Source: Candidatus Aegiribacteria sp. MLS_C
GTDB taxonomy: Bacteria > Fermentibacterota > Fermentibacteria > Fermentibacterales > JCC-6
Direction: 5' to 3'
Assembly (NCBI GenBank): GCA_002030045.1
Contig: LQBI01000001.1
Location: 62,001 to 126,000, forward strand
DNA: 64,000 nt
In this document: piece by piece, positions 51,479 to 57,945 of the stretch
Layout of the letters: each line of letters opens with the position of its first letter
Numbering within the stretch: the first letter of the stretch is position 1
Position numbers and translations under genes: made by a program
Notes under the pieces: generated by a model
What the model saw: only the letters and a program-made list of their open reading frames with translations
What the model was told of the DNA's origin: nothing
Database searches by the model: none

Positions 51479-52297
51479 ATGGATCAAGTTTATCTGATAA
51501 CCGGCGGTGGAGGTCAACTGGGACGAGCCCTGGCGGATGTCCTTGGCGAAGCTGCGGTCATCACCGGACTCCCGGAGCTGGACGTTACCTCCGAAGCATC
51601 GATCTCGTCCGCCGTTGACAGGTACGACCCTGACGTGATACTGAACTGCGCCGCCGTTGCCGACGTGGACCTCTGCCAGAGAAGACCGGACCTCGCCGGG
51701 CTGGTGCACGTAACCGGAGTGGAAAACCTCGCAGCCACCGGCAGGAGGCTCCTCACGATCTCCACGGACCACGTGTTCACGGGTACTCCGGGCATGACTA
51801 AGCCGTTCACGGAGGGATCCCCGACCTGTCCCGCCAACGTCTACGGACAAAGCAAGCTCATGGGGGAGGCACCGGTGCTGGAGGCAAGGGAAGACAACAT
51901 CGTGATAAGGACATCCTGGATGTTCTCGGACGGGAATGGACTCTGTCCATTCCTCTGGCGGGAGCTGTTCGGCAGAGGCAGGGTCAGGGCGGTCCGGGAC
52001 CAGAGGGCCTGCATGACCTATGCGCCCGACCTTGCAGCAAAGATAGTGGATATGCTCCAGGAAGGTGCCGGCGGCCTGTACCACCTTGCGAATCCGCCTG
52101 GCGTCACTCCTGCGGAACTGGCGCACTTTCTGGTTCACTTCACCGGGGGCACCGTGGAGGAGATCGACTGGCACGAACTCGATCTGGACGCTCCGAGGCC
52201 TTTCTATTCGGAACTCGGTACAGTGAGAGATCATAACCTGCCCTCCCTGGACGATGCACTGGAAAGATGGAGGAGAAGCTATGTCCGACGTTCATGA
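51479..52297 (+). CDS. rmlD: dTDP-4-dehydrorhamnose reductase-like
   Basis: The 272-residue product is an extended short-chain dehydrogenase of the RmlD type, which makes dTDP-rhamnose in the last step. It has the NAD(P) loop ITGGGGQLGRAL, NCAAVADVDLCQ, ISTDHVFTG and the catalytic YGQSK (Tyr-x3-Lys). No rmlA, B or C genes are nearby, so another sugar substrate is possible. There is only a weak ribosome site. The gene overlaps gmhA by 17 bases. Confidence 0.83.
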   Translation: MDQVYLITGGGGQLGRALADVLGEAAVITGLPELDVTSEASISSAVDRYDPDVILNCAAVADVDLCQRRPDLAGLVHVTGVENLAATGRRLLTISTDHVFTGTPGMTKPFTEGSPTCPANVYGQSKLMGEAPVLEAREDNIVIRTSWMFSDGNGLCPFLWRELFGRGRVRAVRDQRACMTYAPDLAAKIVDMLQEGAGGLYHLANPPGVTPAELAHFLVHFTGGTVEEIDWHELDLDAPRPFYSELGTVRDHNLPSLDDALERWRRSYVRRS

Positions 52298-52850
52298 TTA
52301 CATCGTATCGGCCCGCGAGTCGATATCATCGCTGGACCCGGGTACGGTATCCAGGGCTGCGGAACTGTGCATCGAGACAGTCAGGAACGGAGGCACGTTA
52401 TTCTTCTGCGGCAACGGCGGGAGCGCGGCGGACTCGCAGCATTTCGCGGGGGAGCTGGTGGGACGGTTCAGGATGGAGCGCAGGGCGCTCCCCGCTCTGG
52501 CCCTGACGGCGAATTCGGCCGTGATCACCGCCATAGCGAATGACTACGACTTCACGCTTGTCTATTCGAGACAGCTCGAGGCCCTTGCCAGGCCGGGAGA
52601 CGTACTGGTAGCCATATCGACCAGCGGGAATTCCGAGAACGTCCTCAAGGCGGTGGAAAAGGCCAGGGAGATGAAGGTGAGGACAATCGGTCTGACAGGT
52701 GAGTCCGGCGGCGCTCTCGGTGTGCTCGCTGACATATGTGTCAGGGCAGCGTCCTCCGAGACGAGCCACGTGCAGGAGGTCCTTCTCATAGCCGGGCACG
52801 CTCTCTGTGCGGCAGTGGAGAGGGCATGCGCACCGGAAGATGGAGTTTGA
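52281..52850 (+). CDS. gmhA: Phosphoheptose isomerase
   Basis: GmhA converts sedoheptulose 7-phosphate to heptose 7-phosphate, the first step to the heptose of lipopolysaccharide cores. The 189-residue product is a SIS-domain protein with FFCGNGGSAADSQHFAGELVGRF, the GmhA signature, STSGNSENVLKA and the late HVQEVLLIAGH with the catalytic His. GGAGGAG precedes the ATG inside the rmlD end. This supports a heptose-containing outer membrane. Confidence 0.93.
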   Translation: MSDVHDYIVSARESISSLDPGTVSRAAELCIETVRNGGTLFFCGNGGSAADSQHFAGELVGRFRMERRALPALALTANSAVITAIANDYDFTLVYSRQLEALARPGDVLVAISTSGNSENVLKAVEKAREMKVRTIGLTGESGGALGVLADICVRAASSETSHVQEVLLIAGHALCAAVERACAPEDGV

Positions 52851-53897
52851 TTGAAGAAAGGCGCCGTCTGGAAACACCTTGTTCCCGGCTTGCTGATAGC
52901 AGCCGCGGCACTGTACCTGACCTACAGGAAGACCGACGGGGAAGCGCTGTTTCGAGCGCTTGGCCAGATTCACTGGCCGCTCCTCGTCCTGGTGCTGCCG
53001 CCCCTTGTATCGAGCTACGTCTTCAGGGTGATCAGATGGAGGAAGCTGCTCGTCCCCCTTGGGGATGTCAGCGTCCGCGACGCATCCGGACCGCTTATCA
53101 CGGGGTTCTTCGTGAACACGCTGCTGCCCGGGAGGGTGGGGGAGATACTCCGGGCACTGCTCCTTTCCAGGAGGACAGGCATTCCCAGGGCAGGTTCCTT
53201 CGCAACCGTAGTGCTTGCGCGTATCTTCGACGGGCTTACGCTGGCGGCGATGACGCTGATAGTCCTCACGGTACTGTGGACACGTCTCGACGGCGCGACA
53301 CGTCTGGGGCTCGCAGCCGCTGGAGCCATGTACGTAGCTTTCCTGGTCATGCTTGCATCCCTTCACAGGTACAGGGAGAGGGCTGCCGGAATGCTGGCGG
53401 CGCCTCTGCGATGGATCGGCCTTCGGAAGCAGGCCCTCAGGCTGCAGGTGCTCCTGCTCTCCTTCGCCCGGGGTCTAGATTCCCTCCGGGACTGGAGGGA
53501 CACACTGAAGGTGAGCCTCTATTCCATATTAGTATGGGGCTCCCTCACCGTGTCCGTCATACCGGTCTTCCTGGCCATGGACCTCGCCGTGATCTGGTAC
53601 TACCCGGTGATGCTGCTGGTGCTGGCCGGTCTGGGAATGCTCATACCCACTCCTGCAGGCACCGGGACGGTGCACGGCGCTCTGGTGCTCGTGCTCCCGG
53701 CTCTGATAGGGATCACCCAGCAGACCACCAGGGTCCTGGCCCTCCTCTTCCATACCACTCAGTTCCTTCCGGTCATAGCGGTGGGGCTCGTAGTTGCTTT
53801 GCGGGAAGGGGTCACAGCGGCACAGGTGAGCAGGATAGCAGAGAACGAGGACGAGATGAGTGTTCCCGGTCCGGGAAGCATGCTGGAGGAAGAATGA
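52851..53897 (+). CDS. Lysylphosphatidylglycerol synthase-type membrane protein (UPF0104)
   Basis: The 348-residue product is a multi-pass membrane protein of the family that includes YbhN and the flippase half of MprF. It has about eight helices, the early LPPLVSSYVFRVIRWRKLL region, GFFVNTLLPGRVGEILRALLLSRR (the family signature, given as a landmark) and a late PTPAGTGTVHGALVLVL. Members probably move lipids or lipid-linked sugars. The TTG start at 52851 is adjacent to the gmhA stop. Confidence 0.83.
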   Translation: MKKGAVWKHLVPGLLIAAAALYLTYRKTDGEALFRALGQIHWPLLVLVLPPLVSSYVFRVIRWRKLLVPLGDVSVRDASGPLITGFFVNTLLPGRVGEILRALLLSRRTGIPRAGSFATVVLARIFDGLTLAAMTLIVLTVLWTRLDGATRLGLAAAGAMYVAFLVMLASLHRYRERAAGMLAAPLRWIGLRKQALRLQVLLLSFARGLDSLRDWRDTLKVSLYSILVWGSLTVSVIPVFLAMDLAVIWYYPVMLLVLAGLGMLIPTPAGTGTVHGALVLVLPALIGITQQTTRVLALLFHTTQFLPVIAVGLVVALREGVTAAQVSRIAENEDEMSVPGPGSMLEEE

Positions 53898-53972
53898 CGC
53901 TATGCCTGTTTGGCGCACTTCAAAGGACCTCAGGAACCCTTTATGTTACAGATCGTTGTCCGGCAGGAATTA

Positions 53973-53989
53973 AGGGATACATGATCCCT
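53973..53989. promoter_or_regulatory. Small inverted repeat before the ferredoxin gene
   Basis: AGGGAT and ATCCCT (53973-53978 and 53984-53989) flank ACATG. A TTGTCC lies about 16 bases upstream of a TACATG within it. It could be an operator over a weak promoter, which is unproven. Confidence 0.3.
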
Positions 53990-54012
53990 GGCAGGTATCT
54001 TGCGCATGCGCC

Positions 54013-54288
54013 ATGCATGGGTATGTATCGCAGCGGCAGATCATGATCCTCGGGCGAAGGGCCTCCGGTTATCCGGGCAAGGGTCTTGCGGGAAGGCCTG
54101 GAAGGAACAGGAGGGTCAGGGTCGACAGGGAACTGTGCTCGGGATGCGGTGACTGCCTCGCCGCATGTGTGTACGGGATCATCAGGATGGACAGCAGGGG
54201 CAGGGTCAGCATCGGAAGGAGCTGCCGGGGGTGCGGACGGTGCGCAGACGCATGTCCCGAAGGCGCTCTGACGGTGCACGGAAGATAG
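54013..54288 (+). CDS. 2[4Fe-4S] ferredoxin-like protein
   Basis: The product (91 residues from the first ATG) carries two 4Fe-4S cluster motifs: CSGCGDCLAAC at about residues 42-52 and CRGCGRCADACP near the end. It should shuttle electrons or serve as a small redox partner. The arginine-rich N-terminus before the first cluster is not typical, so translation may start at an internal ATG at 54043. Neither start has a clear ribosome site. FmdB-like gene follows closely. Confidence 0.8.
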   Translation: MHGYVSQRQIMILGRRASGYPGKGLAGRPGRNRRVRVDRELCSGCGDCLAACVYGIIRMDSRGRVSIGRSCRGCGRCADACPEGALTVHGR

Positions 54289-54303
54289 AAGGTGAAAGTC
54301 TCC

Positions 54304-54552
54304 ATGCCTACCTACGAATACAGGTGCAGCGGCTGCGGCAGGGTTTTCGAGGAATTTCACGCGATGAACGACACGGAAGTAAGGAAATGTCCGGAGTGCG
54401 GGGCGATTGCGGAAAGGATAATAGGGACCGGGTCGGGAATAATTTTCAAGGGTTCCGGTTTCTATGCCACCGATTACGCGAAAGGCAGGGGAAGCGGTCC
54501 GGAAGGAAGGAAGGGCAGCTGTCCCTCGGGAGGATGCTGCGACGGGGATTGA
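54304..54552 (+). CDS. FmdB-family zinc ribbon protein
   Basis: The 82-residue product begins MPTYEYRCSGCGRVFEEFH, the hallmark of the FmdB regulatory-type zinc ribbon, with a second pair in KCPECGAIAER. The C-terminal tail is rich in Gly, Ser and Cys (SCPSGGCCDGD), as in many members. The ATG at 54304 follows AAGGTGA at suitable spacing. An in-frame GTG four codons earlier is rejected. The role of the family is not settled. Confidence 0.9.
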   Translation: MPTYEYRCSGCGRVFEEFHAMNDTEVRKCPECGAIAERIIGTGSGIIFKGSGFYATDYAKGRGSGPEGRKGSCPSGGCCDGD

Positions 54553-54596
54553 CCCCCCATCTGACCGGCACCCGCTTCTGGTTCGGTCATCGCGCG

Positions 54597-54610
54597 GATA
54601 GTATACTATC
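54597..54610. promoter_or_regulatory. Perfect 14-base palindrome with a -10-like core
   Basis: GATAGTATACTATC reads the same on both strands and contains TATACT, a good -10 box. It lies 50 bases before the solute-binding protein gene. The matching -35 is poor, so an activator or a repressor bound at the palindrome could control the gene. Confidence 0.45.
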
Positions 54611-54659
54611 TGCTGTCCTCATGTCCCAGTCGTTTTGACTGCTTCCGGGGAGGTCGATC

Positions 54660-55997
54660 CTGTCCAGATGCCTTGTTCTGTTCCTTCTTTCGATGCTCCT
54701 TGCCTGCGGGGATGGTTCACGCGACGGCAACGGGACCGTCAGGGTGGAGTTCTGGCACGCCATGGGAGGACCCCTTGGCGAATACCTCGAGGATAGCCTC
54801 ATAGTGGAGTTCAATGCCACACATCCCGGTATAGAGGTCATTCCCGTGAGCATGGGGAACTACAGGGCACTCTGTCAGAAGATCCTGGCCAGCGTAATGG
54901 CGGATGACACACCGGTGGTGGCCCAGGCCTACGAGACTTGGACCTCGCAGCTGATAAGGGGTGGAGCCCTTGTCCCCCTCGATTCACTGATGCAGCTGGC
55001 TGACCCTTCGATCACATACAGGTGGTGGAACGACTTCTTTCCGGTATTCAGGGAGAACAACACATTCGACGGCCGCATCTACAGCTTCCCCTTCAACAAG
55101 AGCGTACAGGCGCTTTATTACAATGTGGAGCTGATGGACAGCCTCGGGCTGGAACCGCCGAAGACCTGGAACGAATACCGCATGGTACTGGATTCCCTCA
55201 CATTCGACGGCAACAGGGACGGTGACCTCATGGACGAGACCGACAGGTGGGGCACGGCCTTCAGTCCCAGCGTGGGGATGTTCGAGAACCTCCTGCTGCA
55301 GAACGGCGGGAAGCTCCTTAACGAGGACAGCACCCGCACTGCATTCTCCTCTACCGAGGGAGTGGAGGCGCTGCAGTTCCTCATAGACCTGATCCACACC
55401 GACCGTTCGGCCAGGATATCTTCGGGCTACACGCACCAGAACGACTTCCTCGATGGAAAGGTTGGGCTGATCCAGGGCTCGACGGTGTCCCTCTCGTTCA
55501 TTCAGGCCAGCATGAGGAGGATGGAGGAGGACGGGGAGGATGTCTTCACCCTGGGTATCGCTCCGCTGCCCGCCGGAAGGGAGAGGGCAGTGATCATCGC
55601 CGGCACCAATGTGATACTCTTCAGGTCGGACACCATCCAGGTCAGGGCCGGATGGGAATTCATAGAATGGTTCACACGCCCTGAGCAGCAGGCTAGATGG
55701 AGCGCGGCAACCGGTTACGTCCCAGCTACCAGGAGTTCGCTGGACCATCCCGCCGTCAGGGAAGCCTACCGGGACTATCCCGGTCTTGAGAGGGTCATGC
55801 TTCAGGTGGAATACGCCTTTTTCGAACCTCAGGGAACCTTCTGGTACGATGGGAGGATGTTCCTGTCGGAAGCCGTGGAGATCGCCCTTTATGGAAGGAT
55901 GAGCGCGTTGGAGGCCCTGGACAGGGCGGCAGAGCTGTCGGACGCTGAAATGGAGTCCGAGCCTGACCGAATTGCAGAAAGGTATTCCGGACGCTGA
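54660..55997 (+). CDS. Extracellular solute-binding lipoprotein (family 1), apparent CTG start
   Basis: The 445-residue product is a periplasmic-binding protein of the sugar-binding type. It has an early VEFWHAMGG, FPFNKSVQALYYNVELMDSLGL, WGTAFSPSVG and GWEFIEWFTRPEQQARWSAATGYVP, cited as landmarks. A lipoprotein signal ends at lipobox LLAC. The first ATG in frame falls inside the signal peptide. CTG at 54660 has GGGGAGG (54647-54653) at ideal spacing and gives a full signal MSRCLVLFLLSMLLAC. No permease or ATPase gene follows. The 3' end is duplicated, and the stop lies in the second repeat copy. Confidence 0.88.
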   Translation: MSRCLVLFLLSMLLACGDGSRDGNGTVRVEFWHAMGGPLGEYLEDSLIVEFNATHPGIEVIPVSMGNYRALCQKILASVMADDTPVVAQAYETWTSQLIRGGALVPLDSLMQLADPSITYRWWNDFFPVFRENNTFDGRIYSFPFNKSVQALYYNVELMDSLGLEPPKTWNEYRMVLDSLTFDGNRDGDLMDETDRWGTAFSPSVGMFENLLLQNGGKLLNEDSTRTAFSSTEGVEALQFLIDLIHTDRSARISSGYTHQNDFLDGKVGLIQGSTVSLSFIQASMRRMEEDGEDVFTLGIAPLPAGRERAVIIAGTNVILFRSDTIQVRAGWEFIEWFTRPEQQARWSAATGYVPATRSSLDHPAVREAYRDYPGLERVMLQVEYAFFEPQGTFWYDGRMFLSEAVEIALYGRMSALEALDRAAELSDAEMESEPDRIAERYSGR

Positions 55998-56060
55998 AAC
56001 GGAGTCCGGGCCTGACCGAATTGCAGAAAGGTATTCCGGACGCTGGACCGGGATCCGAAA
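55939..56060 (+). repeat. 49-base tandem duplication across the solute-binding protein stop
   Basis: The unit at 55939-55987 is repeated at 55988-56036 with two or three changes. A third, degenerate start lies at 56037-56060. Copy 1 is read in frame as part of the protein. Because 49 is not a multiple of three, copy 2 is read in another frame and gives the stop TGA at 55995-55997. Confidence 0.95.
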
Positions 56061-56093
56061 TCGACTGTATATCGAATCATGAAAGGGGAGACG

Positions 56094-57113
56094 ATGAAGA
56101 ACGGTTTCCCGGCCCTGATCATGCTGCTGCTGGCGGGATACTCGGCAGCCCAGACCGTCACCATTGCGGAAGCCAGGGAAGACCTCGACGGGGACGGTAT
56201 TCCCGATCACCTGGGCGAGATACTCACCATCGAGGGAATCGCAACCTGCGAGGGAACGCTCTTCTCCGAGACCGGGCTCAGCTTCTACGTACAGGACGAG
56301 ACCGCCGGTATCAACGTCTACGCGTACGACTCGGCCAGCCCCGGACCGATACTTGCCGGGGAGAGGTGGAGGATAACCGGGGAGATAAAGCAGTACAACG
56401 GGCTGGTGGAGATATCTCCATCCTCTCCCTCGGACTTCACCTATGTAGACAGTCCTGGAGTTCCCGATCCCCTTCAGCTGGGGCTCAACCAGGGGGTCAC
56501 CGAAGACGTTGAGGGTCTGCTGCTGGCACTGGGCAACAGCTCCCAGGGGCAGTGGGTGACGGTGGCCAACGATCCTGAGTCGGCGGGAGGCGGCTACAAC
56601 TTCTCGGTCTGGAACGGACAGACGGCGGTGGCGCTCAGGGTCAACTCCACCACCGGAATAAGCGTATCGGCGATATCGGCCGGAACAAGGCTCTTCGTGA
56701 CCGGCATAGGCGGGCAGTACGATTCCGAGCCGCCATACGACAGCGGCTACCAGCTCCTTCCGAGGTACCAGTCCGACCTGCAGGTGTACCAGCCTTCGAT
56801 ATCCGACGGTTTCCATCTGACGGTGCTGACCGGAAACCCCTTCGCCCCATCCCTGGGTGAGACAGTCAACCTCGAGTACGGCGGTCCTGCCGGAATGAGC
56901 TTTACCCTCACGGTCTTTGACAGGACCGGAAGGGCCGTGGCCCACCTGGCGGAGTCCAGACCTGCCGGTGATGTGGTGCAGTGGGACGGTACCGACGATT
57001 CGGGAAAGGATCTCTCGATCGGTCCCTACCTTGCGCTGCTCGAGGGCGTTGATTCAGAAGGCAAGCGTTACACCACCACGGAGACCCTGGTGGTCGCAGC
57101 TCCGTTGAATTGA
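56094..57113 (+). CDS. Secreted protein with OB-like and FlgD-like domains
   Basis: The 339-residue product has a signal peptide (MKNGFPALIMLLLAGYSAAQ). A region (about residues 22-220) with LTIEGIATCEGTLF and FYVQDETAGINVYA resembles the OB-like domains attached to secreted nucleases and esterases. The C-terminus (about 245-339) is a FlgD-like Ig domain, GNPFAPSLGETVNLEYGG then VQWDGTDDSGKDLSIG, typical of exported FCB proteins. GAAAGGGGAG before the ATG at 56094 fixes the start over one 15 bases upstream. Confidence 0.78.
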   Translation: MKNGFPALIMLLLAGYSAAQTVTIAEAREDLDGDGIPDHLGEILTIEGIATCEGTLFSETGLSFYVQDETAGINVYAYDSASPGPILAGERWRITGEIKQYNGLVEISPSSPSDFTYVDSPGVPDPLQLGLNQGVTEDVEGLLLALGNSSQGQWVTVANDPESAGGGYNFSVWNGQTAVALRVNSTTGISVSAISAGTRLFVTGIGGQYDSEPPYDSGYQLLPRYQSDLQVYQPSISDGFHLTVLTGNPFAPSLGETVNLEYGGPAGMSFTLTVFDRTGRAVAHLAESRPAGDVVQWDGTDDSGKDLSIGPYLALLEGVDSEGKRYTTTETLVVAAPLN

Positions 57114-57123
57114 GGTATCACAG

Positions 57124-57945
57124 ATGAGAATCAGGACTCGCATTCCCCTCCTTCTCCTCCTGCTCATTCCCGGACAGGTCCTCGCGGCCTTCGAGGAACT
57201 CGAGATAGGCGTCGCTGCCCAGGCAATGGGCGGCACCGGAGTGGTGCTGTACGGTACGGATGCCGTGCTGTTCAATCCGGCCTCGATCGCAGGCGGTGAG
57301 GGTACTTCAGCTGCGGTTTCGGGCAGGCTGCCCTTCTCCAACCTGGATTTCGGCACCTACGGGGTCGACGGTGCAGTGCACCTCTCCGGAAGATGGAGGG
57401 CGGGGGTCAGCCTCAGGTATTTCGGTGGGGAACTCTACAATGAGCAGATGGGTGCACTGACATTCGCCGGAATGCTCACCGACGACATGTCCCTGGGCCT
57501 GCAGCCCGTCTTCTGCCGGGCTGAGATCGCCGACGGCGTGTCGGAGTACGGAAGCGCCACAGCTGTCGCGGTCAATACCGGTTTCCAGGTGAGGATGTAC
57601 GACCGGTGGCTGCTGGCGGCTTCCGTGAGGAACCCCTTCCAGGCCCGTCTGGGCGAGAGCGGGGAATACCTCAAGAGGAGGATCGATGCGGGACTGCGAT
57701 ACGAACCCACCACCGGCATGGTTTCGGCCCTGACGTTCTCGAGAGATTTCCGGGGCACCAGGATCCATGTCGGGCAGGCGCTTTCCCTCGGTCCTCTGGT
57801 ACTCATGGCCGGCGTCCAGAGCGGTCCCGTGACGGTATCCGGAGGAATGCAGACGAGAGTGGGCGGAGTGAGGGTCGATTACGCGGTCATCACGCATCCG
57901 CAACTGGATCTCACCCACCAGTTCGGGGTGACCTATGATTTCTAG
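57124..57945 (+). CDS. PorV/PorQ-like outer-membrane protein
   Basis: The 273-residue product has a signal peptide (MRIRTRIPLLLLLLIPGQVLA). Its early motif AMGGTGVVLYGTDAVLFNPASIAG is seen in PorV-, PorQ- and FadL-like barrels of the FCB group. The rest is a beta-barrel ending in FGVTYDF. In other bacteria such proteins carry or shuttle secreted cargo. Here that role is only an inference. It overlaps the next gene by 11 bases. Confidence 0.8.
   Translation: MRIRTRIPLLLLLLIPGQVLAAFEELEIGVAAQAMGGTGVVLYGTDAVLFNPASIAGGEGTSAAVSGRLPFSNLDFGTYGVDGAVHLSGRWRAGVSLRYFGGELYNEQMGALTFAGMLTDDMSLGLQPVFCRAEIADGVSEYGSATAVAVNTGFQVRMYDRWLLAASVRNPFQARLGESGEYLKRRIDAGLRYEPTTGMVSALTFSRDFRGTRIHVGQALSLGPLVLMAGVQSGPVTVSGGMQTRVGGVRVDYAVITHPQLDLTHQFGVTYDF

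Noticed and set aside
52736-54046. 436-codon plus-strand open frame overlapping gmhA and the membrane protein gene
   Set aside because: Different frame from two recognised genes. The translation is rich in Arg, Gly and Pro, as expected from a shadow.
54984-56945. 653-codon minus-strand open frame across two plus-strand genes
   Set aside because: It spans two good genes and a repeat, has no domain and no ribosome site.
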